A stretch of DNA of 64,000 bases from Bacteroidales bacterium (GTDB lineage: Bacteria > Bacteroidota > Bacteroidia > Bacteroidales > Bacteroidaceae), in NCBI GenBank assembly GCA_015060905.1, contig SUXQ01000002.1, positions 142,939 to 206,938 of the forward strand, in the 5' to 3' direction. Made by a program: the position numbers and the translations under genes. Below the pieces are notes generated by a model. The model did no database searches, was not told where the DNA came from, and saw only the letters and a list, made by a program, of their open reading frames with translations. Shown in pieces: positions 35,491 to 44,801 of the stretch (within the stretch, counting starts at the first letter, position 1; the number at the start of each line of letters is the position of its first letter).

Positions 35491-35970
35491 ATGGCTTTAA
35501 AAGCAAGAATTGTTGGCTTGCCCAACGTAGGAAAATCTACACTCTTCAACTGTTTGTCGAGCGCGAAGGCTCAGGCAGCAAATTTCCCCTTCTGTACTAT
35601 CGATGCGCAGATGGAACAAATTACTGTTCCCGACGAACGTCTGAACAAACTTGCCGAACTTGTGCATCCGGGACGCATCGTGCCCGCCACATGCGACATT
35701 GTGGATATTGCGGGCCTTGTGGCAAAAGGCGACAAGCTCGAGGGCTTTACAATAGCCGGAGCCGACCACAAGTTCCATTGGGCAGACGCAAAAATCGTGG
35801 GCAACTGCGTGGAGGTCAGTTGCAAGGATGTTCCCCGTCCTCTGGCCGTACGCTACGCATGGGCGCACAATCCGCTGGGCAACCTTTACAACGGGGCAGG
35901 ACTGCCCGCATCACCCTTCCGCACAGACTGCTGGCAGGGGGTAACTATAAATAATACAACAAGATACTAG
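35491..35970 (+). pseudogene. Chimeric ychF'-esterase ORF at a duplication junction
   Basis: 159 codons, in frame throughout. Residues 1-77 match YchF ([17 protein letters not shown]... VDIAGLV); residues 78-159 are the C-terminal end of the esterase at 31213 ([20 protein letters not shown] ... INNTTRY). The switch occurs in GGGCCTTGTG (35712-35721), present in both parents. The YchF part has changes from the intact gene: G5->R next to the P-loop strand and G41->E. It keeps the G1 loop but lacks the rest of the GTPase and the nucleophile half of the esterase, so it is unlikely to be functional. It may be expressed at some level from a weak TATCTTTA element. Confidence 0.92.
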
Positions 35971-35975
35971 AACAC

Positions 35976-36009
35976 AGCAGTGGCTGACCGAAAAGGGTCA
36001 TCCACTGCT
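35976..36009. terminator. Hairpin after chimeric ORF
   Basis: AGCAGTGGCTGACC / GGTCATCCACTGCT with one mismatch and a 6-base loop. Not present after the parental esterase. Confidence 0.6.
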
Positions 36010-36021
36010 TATTTAAAGGAT

Positions 36022-36070
36022 AAGAGACTATCCATAATTTTTATTTACACAAAATTATGGATAGTCTCTT
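36022..36070. terminator. Second hairpin, at the end of partner gene 2
   Basis: Perfect 20-bp arms beginning AAGAGACTATCCATAATTTT, overlapping the stop codon of the minus-strand gene at 36069. The element at the same place in copy 1 is unrelated. Confidence 0.7.
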
Positions 36071-36662
36071 AAAAACCAATCATAGGCACAAATTCCTCGG
36101 TAGTGTCCCTGATTACAAAAAACTTATAATCCTTCTCAAGATGAAATTTTGCATCGATACGACTGCGCTTGATAATATCCTTTTTTGTACAGAAAAAGAC
36201 ACCCTTTGCATCGTCGCTTATCATATATAAATTTACTTTGTGAACCACCCGGTCGTTGCGCAAAAAATGAAGTTCAGTTGCGCTGTGCTCCTGGTCATCG
36301 GGAAAATAACGGTTCATATAATCCATCAAAGCAGCGCTGTTTCTATCCTTAGAATAGTGACAATATTTTACATACACCAATGTATCCCATTCAAAAGGCA
36401 TTATTACTTTATCAAAGTCTACAATGCAGTTTGTAGAATCCTTTTCTACAGTCATCCGGTCACTCCAATATTCACCAACTGCGCGATCAAGTTTATCCTT
36501 GTTGCTTATGGAAAATGCTCTTAAGAAATACTCTACTTCCCCTGTACAAAACTCCTTTAAATAATCCCATTCGTACTTTACAGTTTCTATCCCTATTTCA
36601 ATATACGAACAACTGCTTAACAAAAAAATAAAAGTTAATACAATAAACATCCGATTTTTCAT
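36069..36662 (-). CDS. Lipoprotein-type partner protein, copy 2 (putative immunity protein)
   Basis: 197 residues, clearly related to the protein at 33279 but differing at a large fraction of positions. Its signal (MKNRMFIVLTFIFLLSSCSY) contains a lipobox LSSC, so it should be a lipoprotein, whereas copy 1 has an uncleaved helix. Conserved stretches: KDKLDRAVGEYW, NCIVDFDK-IMPFEWDTLVYVKY, MISDDAKG-FFCTKKD-IKR, DAKFHLEKD-KFFVIRDTTEEFVPMI. ATGA overlap with the upstream module as in copy 1. No family recognised. Confidence 0.6.
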   Translation of the reverse strand: MKNRMFIVLTFIFLLSSCSYIEIGIETVKYEWDYLKEFCTGEVEYFLRAFSISNKDKLDRAVGEYWSDRMTVEKDSTNCIVDFDKVIMPFEWDTLVYVKYCHYSKDRNSAALMDYMNRYFPDDQEHSATELHFLRNDRVVHKVNLYMISDDAKGVFFCTKKDIIKRSRIDAKFHLEKDYKFFVIRDTTEEFVPMIGF

Positions 36663-37225
36663 TCTCCGTAATCGTTTAAATTTTTATACTTTTTATATAG
36701 CGCATTAAAAACATCATTAGGAATAGTCCTTTTACGCACATACCACCTACCATCCCGTCCTTGCTCATAGGAGTATAACCCACTTCTCCAATACTCTTCA
36801 ATTATACGTAGGGCAAGGTCTCTCCTGCTAATATTAGGATACATAACACCTAAACGTCTACCTATTTTGTTATTTAACAGGTCGGTAACCATATCAGCAT
36901 CTGTATATTTATCAAAATCCCTTATACTAACATCAATATAGGGTCGAGTTTCATGAGAATCACCAGCATCACGCGCCACTTTAGGACCATATTTGGAAGA
37001 TAATGCTCCCTGCCACAAAGTGTGTCTCAAAGCATTACGCCCTTCTTTTATTTTTCCTTTTAATTTATTATTATTATATAAATTATCATACTCTAAAGCA
37101 AAACGATCAGAAGTACTTGAAAGATTATCACTACCATCTATACCTTTACCTATATCTAAAGCAGCACGCATATGATTAATACTTTTGAAAGGAAATGCGA
37201 CCTCTCGCAACTCTTTAAAATCCAT
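36659..37225 (-). CDS. Toxin-like C-terminal module, copy 2
   Basis: 188 residues. Identical to copy 1 through about residue 124 (including RNALRHTLW, DSHE, DLLNNKIGRR), then abruptly different: GVMYPNISRRDLALRIIEEYWRSG versus GAMYPGSSRKELALRVLEEYWRNG, and a more divergent tail. The open frame again extends upstream without a start codon to the terminator at 37360. The polymorphic part is the C-terminal third and the partner gene downstream, which would be expected to co-vary if the two proteins bind each other. Confidence 0.55.
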   Translation of the reverse strand: MDFKELREVAFPFKSINHMRAALDIGKGIDGSDNLSSTSDRFALEYDNLYNNNKLKGKIKEGRNALRHTLWQGALSSKYGPKVARDAGDSHETRPYIDVSIRDFDKYTDADMVTDLLNNKIGRRLGVMYPNISRRDLALRIIEEYWRSGLYSYEQGRDGRWYVRKRTIPNDVFNALYKKYKNLNDYGE

Positions 37226-37359
37226 AACTTTTTCATAAGTGCGTGCAATAGGCCGCGTAACGGAGTGTTCTTTTATAATATCTAACGCTCCGCGAGTAAT
37301 TTTATTGCGATTATCATATCTTTTCTCTACGCTCTCTAATTCACGGGAAAGGGCCTTAT

Positions 37360-37407
37360 TATATTCATAAAAAAACTCGGCACGCGCCGAGTTTTTTTAT
37401 GAATATA
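37360..37407. terminator. Terminator with perfect 22-bp arms after lipoprotein copy 2
   Basis: Duplicate of the hairpin at 34582, same sequence and position relative to the flanking genes. Confidence 0.85.
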
Positions 37408-37422
37408 TTTAGAAGTACTGAA

Positions 37423-37899
37423 TTATTTTCTTACAAAAGTTGTTGTCTGAACATAACCATCATCTTCTGCAAATCTGAGAACCATTTTAGATGCAGTCCA
37501 TGTAAGCACATCTGTTTCGCCCCAAAATGTTGAAACAAAATAATCACCTACACTTGTCATTTCGCAATTGATTTTTGAGGTCTCGGCATCGAAACTCCAT
37601 GTACCATTTTCTATTGTCTCTTCGTCCTCATCACCATCTTCACCGGGGAAATAATAGTAATATTTGTATGTGCCATCATCGTTTAGCGTAAGCTCCATAA
37701 TGCAATTTCCGGGTACATTGCCACTGAACTCCTCACCGTCCTCAATTATTTCCATATGAACAGCTTTCCATACGCCTGTGTAAGGAGCACCGGTATCAGC
37801 ACCACCAGAATCGCCATCATCGTCGCTACCACAACTGATTAATGCAAAGTTTGCAAGAAGCATCATAAGAAATACTGACAAAAATTTAATTTTCTTCAT
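37423..37899 (-). CDS. Surface-type lipoprotein, lipocalin-like, copy 2
   Basis: 158 residues, nearly identical to the protein at 34645. Differences are confined to the signal peptide (FLMMLLANFALISC versus LMMMMLANFALIGC), A/T after the acidic run, and N/D in the ELTLN-DGTY strand. Lipobox LISC and the SDDDGDS export signal are kept, so both copies should be made and displayed. Promoter TACATTTG on the minus strand lies at 37955-37962. Confidence 0.75.
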   Translation of the reverse strand: MKKIKFLSVFLMMLLANFALISCGSDDDGDSGGADTGAPYTGVWKAVHMEIIEDGEEFSGNVPGNCIMELTLNDDGTYKYYYYFPGEDGDEDEETIENGTWSFDAETSKINCEMTSVGDYFVSTFWGETDVLTWTASKMVLRFAEDDGYVQTTTFVRK

Positions 37900-37954
37900 T
37901 TTTAATTTAATTTAGTTTGCTTTTATTTTTACTTAATAAGATTTTTAAACATTG

Positions 37955-38046
37955 CAAATGTATAAAAAACGAGCGAAAAATATAAAGCTTGCTTTATTAT
38001 TTTTTACAGCGAGTGCAGTATATATTCGTCGTTTACGACAAATGTA
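37955..38046 (-). repeat. Promoter-bearing repeat unit upstream of lipoprotein 2
   Basis: Duplicate of the unit at 35180-35271. The -7 element nearest the gene reads TACATTTG here and TATATTTG in copy 1. The remaining 38047-38163 is AT-rich and nearly the same as in copy 1. Confidence 0.7.
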
Positions 38047-38163
38047 TAAAAAATTAAAAACAAAAGAATAATATTACCTTGAAATTCCATTTAATATTAT
38101 AGAATAGACAACTACTAGACAATAAAAATAAACAAGTTTTTTTGTATTACACTCGACTCATTG

Positions 38164-38282
38164 TATCTTTAATATAAGATAGGCGGCGAACATAAAAGGC
38201 GGCTTGCACTATCTTTGGATAAGATAGGCGGCGAACATAAAAGGCGGCTTGCACTATCTTTAAAGAAGATAGGCGGCGCCTC
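38164..38282 (+). repeat. 46-bp promoter-like repeat, three units before ychF
   Basis: TATCTTT at 38164, 38210 and 38255, each followed by AAGATAGGCGGCG; the first two continue AACATAAAAGGCGGCTTGCAC. A minus-strand ORF of 72 residues here contains a repeated peptide (IVQAAFYVRRLSY) and is a by-product of the repeats, not a gene. Confidence 0.75.
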
Positions 38283-38288
38283 GGCAAT

Positions 38289-38308
38289 AAAAAAAAGCTA
38301 GCTTTTTT
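38289..38308. terminator. Short perfect palindrome, possible terminator ahead of the ychF promoter
   Basis: AAAAAAAGCTAGCTTTTTTT, with A and T tracts on either side, could insulate ychF from transcription through the repeat array. Its T run also carries the -33 TTTG of the ychF promoter. Confidence 0.45.
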
Positions 38309-38337
38309 TGTATTGCGCTCGGCTTGCACTATCTTTG
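38307..38337 (+). promoter_or_regulatory. ychF promoter
   Basis: TTTG (38307-38310), 19 bases, TATCTTTG (38330-38337): a full Bacteroidetes promoter 42 bases before the ATG. In copy 1 the corresponding segment is lost and the chimera keeps only a TATCTTTA-type element. Confidence 0.75.
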
Positions 38338-38379
38338 CAAAATAATGCAAACTACGAATAAACAAACATTTTATATAAT

Positions 38380-39483
38380 ATGGCTTTAAAAGCAGGAATC
38401 GTTGGCTTGCCCAACGTAGGAAAATCTACACTCTTCAACTGTTTGTCGAGCGCAAAGGCTCAGGCAGCAAATTTCCCCTTCTGTACCATTGATGCACAGA
38501 TGGGACAAATTACCGTTCCCGACGAACGTCTGAACAAACTTGCCGAACTTGTGCATCCGGGACGCATCGTGCCCGCCACTTGCGACATTGTGGATATTGC
38601 GGGCCTTGTGAAGGGCGCAAGCAAGGGCGAGGGCTTGGGCAACCAATTTTTGGGTAACATACGCGAGACTGATGCTATTATTCATGTGCTTCGTTGCTTC
38701 GACAATGATAATATCGTTCACGTCGATGGCTCGGTAGACCCTGTGCGCGACAAAGAAATAATAGACATCGAATTACAACTGAAAGACCTTGAGACTGTCG
38801 AGAATCGCATCAAACGTGTCGAGAAACAGGCACGTGTAGGTGGCGACAAGATGGCAAAATTGGAGTACGACGTACTTATGCAGTATAAGGCTGCGCTCGA
38901 GGCTGGAAAGTCGGCACGCACCGTTACCTTCGACACAGAGGATGAGCAGCAGATTGCAAAGAACCTATTCTTGCTGACTGCAAAGCCTGTACTTTATGTG
39001 TGCAACGTGGACGATACTTCGGCTGCCACAGGTAACAAATATGTTGATGCTGTGCGCGAGGCTGTAAAGGACGAGAATGCCGAGCTTCTGATTATTTCGG
39101 CACAGACAGAGTCGGACATTGCCGAGCTTGAGAGCTACGAAGAGAAGCAGATGTTCCTCGAGGACATGGGGCTAAAGGAGTCGGGCTGCGACCGTCTGAT
39201 AAAGGCAATTTACAATCTGCTGACACTGCAGACATTTATCACCGCCGGAGAAATGGAGGTAAAAGCATGGACTTTCCGCAAAGGATGGAAGGCCCCGCAG
39301 TGTGCAGGAGTGATACACACTGACTTTGAGAAGGGCTTTATTCGCGCCGAGGTTATAAAATACGACGACTATATAAAATATGGCTCGGAGGCCGCAGTAA
39401 AAGAGGCCGGTAAGATGGGTGTCGAGGGTAAAGAGTATGTTGTTCAGGATGGTGATATTATGCACTTCCGCTTTAATGTATAA
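38380..39483 (+). CDS. ychF: Redox-regulated ATPase/GTPase YchF (OLA1 family)
   Basis: 367 residues, normal length. P-loop [32 protein letters not shown] (G3 region), NVDDTS in the place of the NKxD motif (typical of the ATP-preferring OLA1/YchF group), and the C-terminal TGS domain ending in GKEYVVQDGDIMHFRFNV. It binds ribosomes and is linked to stress responses. This is the intact parent of the 5' fragment found at 35491. Confidence 0.97.
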   Translation: MALKAGIVGLPNVGKSTLFNCLSSAKAQAANFPFCTIDAQMGQITVPDERLNKLAELVHPGRIVPATCDIVDIAGLVKGASKGEGLGNQFLGNIRETDAIIHVLRCFDNDNIVHVDGSVDPVRDKEIIDIELQLKDLETVENRIKRVEKQARVGGDKMAKLEYDVLMQYKAALEAGKSARTVTFDTEDEQQIAKNLFLLTAKPVLYVCNVDDTSAATGNKYVDAVREAVKDENAELLIISAQTESDIAELESYEEKQMFLEDMGLKESGCDRLIKAIYNLLTLQTFITAGEMEVKAWTFRKGWKAPQCAGVIHTDFEKGFIRAEVIKYDDYIKYGSEAAVKEAGKMGVEGKEYVVQDGDIMHFRFNV

Positions 39484-39492
39484 AGAAAAAAG

Positions 39493-40317
39493 ATGACTCC
39501 ACTACCCTGCTACTTTGTTTGGAATCCGTCGATGAGCCCTTTCTCTATCTTCGGATTCGAAGTGCGTTACTACTCGCTCTGTTGGATTATAGGCCTGATG
39601 GCAGGATACTTTATAATGCAGCATCTATATAAGCGTCAAAAAATGAATATGGAACTGTTCGAGCCGCTCTTTATTTACTGCTTTTTGGGTATTCTTATTG
39701 GCGCACGTATGGGACACTGTATATTTTACGAACCGGAGTATTATTTCAACCACATTGCAGAAATGTTTCTGCCAATGAAAGAGACTGCCGATGGGTGGAA
39801 ATTCATCGGTTATCAGGGGCTTGCGAGCCACGGTGGAACTGTGGGATTGTTTACGGCTCTGTGGCTGTACACAAAAAGAACAAAAATATCGTTTGCGTGG
39901 CTGCTCGATAATATTGCAATTACAACCCCCATTGTTGCGGGAATGATAAGAATGGGAAATTTCTTTAATTCCGAGATTCTGGGTAATGTGACGGAAATGC
40001 CGTGGGGAGTGATTTTTGCACAAGTGGATGAGTTTCCGCGTCACCCTGCACAACTTTACGAGGCAATCGCCTATTTTGTGATATTTATCGGCGGAGTGAT
40101 GTTGTATAAAAAATACCCGGCAAAGGTGGGTACGTTGTTTTATTTTGGTTACTGCCTTGCAACAATCTTCACGTTCCGTTTCTTTGTGGAGTTTCTGAAA
40201 GAGGTACAGTCGGAATTCGAAGAGGGAATGACGCTAGACATGGGACAGTGGCTCAGTATTCCGTTCATGATAATAGGAGTCGCCTGCATGCTCTATAGTG
40301 CAAAAAAGAAAAAATAA
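39493..40317 (+). CDS. lgt: Prolipoprotein diacylglyceryl transferase
   Basis: 274 residues, seven predicted membrane helices. LIGARMGHCIFYEP, ASHGGTVGL and the Lgt signature GNFFNSEILGNVTEMPWGVIF, followed by RHPAQLYEA, contain the conserved catalytic Arg/His residues. It transfers diacylglycerol to the lipobox Cys of lipoproteins, which are numerous in this window. It starts nine bases after ychF and is followed by a bidirectional terminator. Confidence 0.97.
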   Translation: MTPLPCYFVWNPSMSPFSIFGFEVRYYSLCWIIGLMAGYFIMQHLYKRQKMNMELFEPLFIYCFLGILIGARMGHCIFYEPEYYFNHIAEMFLPMKETADGWKFIGYQGLASHGGTVGLFTALWLYTKRTKISFAWLLDNIAITTPIVAGMIRMGNFFNSEILGNVTEMPWGVIFAQVDEFPRHPAQLYEAIAYFVIFIGGVMLYKKYPAKVGTLFYFGYCLATIFTFRFFVEFLKEVQSEFEEGMTLDMGQWLSIPFMIIGVACMLYSAKKKK

Positions 40318-40325
40318 ATACACAC

Positions 40326-40358
40326 AAAAAAATGGGCACTTAAAGTGCCCATTTTTTT
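40326..40358. terminator. Bidirectional terminator between lgt and catalase
   Basis: ATGGGCACTT / AAGTGCCCAT perfect stem with an AA or two-base loop, flanked by seven As and seven Ts. Confidence 0.9.
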
Positions 40359-40404
40359 GTGTAAATGAGAAAAACAGGATTCGAATATAAAATCCAAAAA
40401 CCCT

Positions 40405-41910
40405 TTAATAATTTCTTGTAGCATCCAAACGCTCTTTTTCGCTTAGCGAAGCAAGATATTCAACCTTGGCGAGACTAATACAGAGAGCTTCGGAAAGACG
40501 CGTACCATACTCCTTATCGGCAAGATAGCAGTGTGCCGCATGACGATACTTTATATTATCTGTCACAGGCATAATATCGGCAACAGTATTCTCAATGAGC
40601 AGGCGACGTTTCTCCTCGGTCATCAGACGATAAAGGTTACCGGGCTGGATGAAACAATCATCTGTACGGTCCTCATAGGGATTATAGCGCATACTTTCGC
40701 CCGTTACGGCAGAGTAAGCATAATGTGCTTCACCTGTCTCCCACTCTCCTATGCTGTTGGGCGAATAGCCTTTTGTGGCACCCTCGTTTCCATCGACACG
40801 CATCGTACCGTCACGATGGAAACTGTGCATGGGGCAACGTGCACGATTAACAGGTATCTGGTCGTGGTTCACTCCCAGACGGTAACGTTGCGCATCGCCA
40901 TAGGAAAATAACCTACCTTGAAGCAATTTATCGGGCGAGAGCCCTATACCCGGTACAATATGCGCCGGATTAAATGCAGCCTGTTCAACCTCGGCAAAAT
41001 AATTTTCAGGATTGCGGTTAAGTTCCAGAAAACCAACCTCGATAAGAGGAAACTCCTTATGACTCCACACCTTTGTAACATCAAAAGGATTCTCTTTATA
41101 CTTATGGGCCTGCTCCTCGGTCATTATCTGAAAATATAGCGTCCAACGAGGGAAATTTCCCGCTGCTATTGCATTAAAAAGGTCACGACCATGACTCTCG
41201 CGGTCTTTTGCAATAATCGCCTCTGCCTCGCCGTTTGTAAGATTTTTTATACCCTGCTGCGTGCGAAAATGGAATTTCACCCACACCCTTTTCCCCTCAC
41301 TGTTTATGAGGCTGTATGTGTGAGAACCGAACCCATGCATGTGGCGATAAGAGGCAGGAATACCCCTATCGGACATTACTATTGTTACTTGATGAAGAGC
41401 CTCGGGAAGCATAGTCCAAAAATCCCAATTACTTTGCGGAGAGCGCAGGTTGGTTTGCGGGTCGCGCTTGATAGCATGGTTAAGGTCGGGAAACTGCAAA
41501 GGGTCGCGCAGGAAAAATACCGGAGTATTATTGCCCACAAGGTCCCAATTACCCTCGTCGGTATAAAATTTTACCGCAAAGCCGCGAATATCGCGCTCGG
41601 CGTCGGCAGCACCGCGCTCGCCGGCAACAGTAGAGAAACGCACAAAAACATCGGTAATTTTTCCCACCTCTGAAAACAACGAAGCACAAGTATATTTTGT
41701 AACATCGTGCGTGGTTGTAAATATCCCGAATGCCCCACTACCCTTTGCGTGCATACGTCGTTCGGGAATAACTTCGCGGTCGAAGTGTGCAAGTTTCTCT
41801 ATCAACCAATTATCCTCTAAAAGTATGGGTCCTCTATTGCCGGCGGTTAAAGAATTTGTATTGTCGATGACTGTTGCGCCGACCTCATTGGTAAGTTTTT
41901 TCTTTTTCAT
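40405..41910 (-). CDS. katA: Monofunctional haem catalase
   Basis: 501 residues from the ATG at 41910, typical of small-subunit (clade 3) catalases. Active-site His in [13 protein letters not shown], distal Asn in [15 protein letters not shown], and the haem-ligand Tyr in [15 protein letters not shown] are all present. It destroys hydrogen peroxide in the cytoplasm, useful to an oxygen-exposed anaerobe. A GTG in the same frame at 41946 would add 12 residues. A hairpin with T tail ends directly at the ATG, which is unusual. Confidence 0.96.
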   Translation of the reverse strand: MKKKKLTNEVGATVIDNTNSLTAGNRGPILLEDNWLIEKLAHFDREVIPERRMHAKGSGAFGIFTTTHDVTKYTCASLFSEVGKITDVFVRFSTVAGERGAADAERDIRGFAVKFYTDEGNWDLVGNNTPVFFLRDPLQFPDLNHAIKRDPQTNLRSPQSNWDFWTMLPEALHQVTIVMSDRGIPASYRHMHGFGSHTYSLINSEGKRVWVKFHFRTQQGIKNLTNGEAEAIIAKDRESHGRDLFNAIAAGNFPRWTLYFQIMTEEQAHKYKENPFDVTKVWSHKEFPLIEVGFLELNRNPENYFAEVEQAAFNPAHIVPGIGLSPDKLLQGRLFSYGDAQRYRLGVNHDQIPVNRARCPMHSFHRDGTMRVDGNEGATKGYSPNSIGEWETGEAHYAYSAVTGESMRYNPYEDRTDDCFIQPGNLYRLMTEEKRRLLIENTVADIMPVTDNIKYRHAAHCYLADKEYGTRLSEALCISLAKVEYLASLSEKERLDATRNY

Positions 41911-41943
41911 AAAAATAGCTGTTAAGATTTTTCTCTTAACAGC
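41911..41943 (-). terminator. Hairpin with T tail directly before the catalase ATG
   Basis: On the minus strand GCTGTTAAGA, 6-base loop, TCTTAACAGC, then TATTTTT and immediately ATG. It looks like the mutS terminator but also occupies the whole catalase leader, so catalase expression by read-through or attenuation is possible. Inferred only. Confidence 0.65.
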
Positions 41944-41968
41944 CACATTTATATATTTGTTTACACCG

Positions 41969-44590
41969 TTACTTACCCTTTACAATTTTTTTAATCTCGC
42001 TCAGTTTATTAAGAGCCTCAAGAGGAGTAAGATTATTTACGTCAATATTCAGAATCTCGTCGCGTATCTGTGAAAGAACAGGGTCGTCAAGCTGGAAGAA
42101 GTTGAGCTGCATACCCTCGCGAGTGTCGGCAATATCGGCAGCCACCCCCTTAATCTCGCCCTTGTCGTTGGACGATTCAAGCTGGTGAAGAATCTGTTCG
42201 GAACGTTGAACAATGCTCTTGGGCATTCCCGCAAGTTTGGCAACATGAATACCGAAGGAGTGCTCGCTGCCACCGGGCATCAGCTTCCTTAGAAATATCA
42301 CGCGACCATCCTTTTCGTGTACCGACACATTGAAATTCTTTATACGCGGAAAGCTCTTTTCCATTTCGTTAAGCTCGTGGTAATGTGTGGCAAAGAGTGT
42401 GCGCGCCCTACCCCGCGAATATTCGTGTATAAACTCTACTATTGCCCATGCGATGGACATTCCGTCGTATGTTGATGTTCCGCGTCCAAGCTCGTCGAAA
42501 AGCACAAGGCTGTGCCCCGAAAGATTATTCAGTATATTTGCAGCCTCGGTCATTTCCACCATAAAAGTCGATTCTCCGGCCGAAATATTGTCGCTTGCAC
42601 CCACACGGGTGAATATCTTATCGACAATGCCTATGCTCGCGCTGTCGGCAGGCACGAAGCATCCTATCTGCGCAAGCAGAGTGATTAGTGCCGTCTGACG
42701 CAGAAGAGCCGATTTTCCGGCCATATTGGGACCGGTAACAATTATTATCTGCTGCTTTTCTGTATCAAGGTAAAGGTCGTTGGGAACGTACTCCTCGCCC
42801 ACAGGCATCTGACGCTCGATTACCGGATGACGACCGCTTTTAATATCAAGAATATCATCCTCGGAAATTACCGGACGTATATATTTGTAGGCACGCGAAA
42901 CTTCGGCAAAAGATAGTAGTGTGTCGAGACGCGCAAGCTGCATTGCATCTACCTGTATGGCAGGAATATACTGCGCAAGGTCGCACACAAGATTATTGAA
43001 TATCTGTGTCTCGAGAGCCATTATCTTCTCCTCGGCACCGAGAATCTTTTCCTCGTACTCTTTAAGTTCTTGAGTAATGTAACGCTCGGCGTTTACAAGC
43101 GTCTGCTTGCGTATCCACTCGGGCGGAACATTATCTTTATAGGTGTTGCGCACCTCAATATAGTATCCAAAGACACTGTTGTAAGCAATCTTCAGACTGG
43201 GAATAGCCGTACGCTCACTCTCGCGCTGCTGTATCTTCAGCAGATAGTCTTTTCCATTGTAGGATATTGCGCGAAGCTCGTCGAGTGTATCGTTTATTCC
43301 ATCGGCCACTACCCCGCCCTTATTAAGCAACAACGGAGGCTCGGGAACAATCTCTCGGGCTATTCTATCCCTTATTTCGACGCAACAATCAAGCTGCGCG
43401 CCAATTTCGCGCAACACTGCATTCGAGGCACCCTCGCATGCAGCCTTTATAGGCTCCACAGCCTGCAGAGCCAGCTTCAACTGCACAAGCTCACGAGGCG
43501 ACACACGCCCCGCCGCAACTTTTGAGATTATACGCTCAAGGTCGCCTATGCTGTAAAGATTCTCCTCGACGATGGCGCGAAACTCCGGCTCGCGGAAATA
43601 ATACTCGACAACATCCAGACGCTCTTCGATGGGCTTTTTATCCTTCAAAGGAAACACCATCCAACGTTTCAGCAGACGCGCACCCATTGCCGTCTTTGTA
43701 CGATCGATGACCGAGAGTAGGGGAGTGCCGCCCTCGTGCATGCTATCGAGAAGTTCAAGGCTGCGTATGGTAAATTTATCGAGACGAACGTAACGTTCCT
43801 CTTCTATGCGCGAAATATTGCGGATGTGCGAAATTTGCGTGTGCAACGTAACAGCAAGATAGTGTAACACCGCTCCCGAAGCAATAATTCCACTCTTCAG
43901 ATGCGAAATTCCAAAACCTTTAAGATTCTTTGTCTCGAAATGTTTCGTAAGACGTTCGCGAGCAAATTCATCGGTAAACACCCAATCATCAAGCTCATAA
44001 ATAAGATACTTCGAGCCGAAACACTCCTCGAAGCGACGCTTCTGCCCACGTTCGAAAAGCACCTCTTTAGGGCGGAAATTTATAAGCAGCTTATCAATAT
44101 AATCGAACGTACCCTCGGCAGTGAGAAACTCTCCGGTAGAAATATCAAGAAAAGCAACACCACACACAGATTTTCCAAAATGTACGGCAGCAAGAAAGTT
44201 ATTCTCTTTGTAATTCAGCACATTATCGTTGATGGAAACACCCGGAGTAACAAGCTCTGTAATTCCACGTTTAACAAGTTTCTTTGCAAGTTTAGGGTCC
44301 TCAAGCTGATCGCAGATGGCTACGCGACGTCCCGCGCGGACAAGTTTGGGCAAATAAGTGTCAAGAGCATGAAAAGGAAAGCCCGCCATTTCTATCGTAG
44401 CCGCCGTACCCTTTCCATTGGAACGCTTAGTGAGCGTAATACCCAAAATTTCCGATGCAATAACCGCATCATCCGAATATGTCTCATAAAAATCACCGCA
44501 ACGAAAAAGAAGAACAGCATCGGGGTGTTTAGCCTTAAACTCCAAAAACTGTTTCATCATTGGCGTCTGCGCAATATCTTTATCTGCCAT
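41969..44590 (-). CDS. mutS: DNA mismatch repair protein MutS
   Basis: 873 residues. Mismatch-reading Phe-x-Glu motif in [12 protein letters not shown] near the N-terminus; the C-terminal ATPase has Walker [31 protein letters not shown], Walker [17 protein letters not shown], and the ATHYHEL His. The domains run in the usual order. It recognises mispaired bases and recruits MutL. Catalase follows after 58 bases. Confidence 0.98.
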   Translation of the reverse strand: MADKDIAQTPMMKQFLEFKAKHPDAVLLFRCGDFYETYSDDAVIASEILGITLTKRSNGKGTAATIEMAGFPFHALDTYLPKLVRAGRRVAICDQLEDPKLAKKLVKRGITELVTPGVSINDNVLNYKENNFLAAVHFGKSVCGVAFLDISTGEFLTAEGTFDYIDKLLINFRPKEVLFERGQKRRFEECFGSKYLIYELDDWVFTDEFARERLTKHFETKNLKGFGISHLKSGIIASGAVLHYLAVTLHTQISHIRNISRIEEERYVRLDKFTIRSLELLDSMHEGGTPLLSVIDRTKTAMGARLLKRWMVFPLKDKKPIEERLDVVEYYFREPEFRAIVEENLYSIGDLERIISKVAAGRVSPRELVQLKLALQAVEPIKAACEGASNAVLREIGAQLDCCVEIRDRIAREIVPEPPLLLNKGGVVADGINDTLDELRAISYNGKDYLLKIQQRESERTAIPSLKIAYNSVFGYYIEVRNTYKDNVPPEWIRKQTLVNAERYITQELKEYEEKILGAEEKIMALETQIFNNLVCDLAQYIPAIQVDAMQLARLDTLLSFAEVSRAYKYIRPVISEDDILDIKSGRHPVIERQMPVGEEYVPNDLYLDTEKQQIIIVTGPNMAGKSALLRQTALITLLAQIGCFVPADSASIGIVDKIFTRVGASDNISAGESTFMVEMTEAANILNNLSGHSLVLFDELGRGTSTYDGMSIAWAIVEFIHEYSRGRARTLFATHYHELNEMEKSFPRIKNFNVSVHEKDGRVIFLRKLMPGGSEHSFGIHVAKLAGMPKSIVQRSEQILHQLESSNDKGEIKGVAADIADTREGMQLNFFQLDDPVLSQIRDEILNIDVNNLTPLEALNKLSEIKKIVKGK

Positions 44591-44801
44591 CTTTTTTCAC
44601 TTTTACATCAATATGCAAAAGTAACCAAATATTTCGGAACAAAAAAACCCACAACAGCTCCTTATAATCAAAAAAAACAGTAAATGATAAGCACGATAAA
44701 CAAACAATATAAATATTTTTATGTTTATTATTGTATAATTAAATATAATTCATTAACTTGCGACAATTAAATAAGTAAACACAAAAAAAATCAGAAGGAT
44801 A

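Larger units (their letters stand above)
32964..35711. repeat. Tandem duplication, copy 1 (2748 bp)
   Basis: Starts and ends at GGGCCTTGTG (32964-32973 and 35712-35721). Contains the esterase 3' end, the partner gene, the toxin-like module, the lipoprotein, promoter repeats and the first 76-77 codons of a ychF copy. Compared with copy 2, the flanks are nearly identical while about 33225-34082 is strongly different. Confidence 0.85.
35712..38600. repeat. Tandem duplication, copy 2 (2889 bp)
   Basis: From GGGCCTTGTG at 35712 to the same word at 38601-38610 inside intact ychF. Same gene order as copy 1. It is 141 bases longer, mainly because the promoter-like array before ychF has more units. 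Near-identity with copy 1 resumes at 36861 (34083 in copy 1) and continues through lipoprotein and repeats. Confidence 0.85.

Noticed and set aside
35491..35970. A short functional GTPase
   Set aside because: Only the first 77 YchF codons are present; the rest is esterase C-terminus, so it is a duplication-junction chimera.
38147..38365. 72-residue minus-strand ORF with a repeated IVQAAFYVRRLSY peptide
   Set aside because: The peptide repeat is the direct translation of the 46-bp promoter-like repeats, which also bear TATCTTT elements on the other strand.
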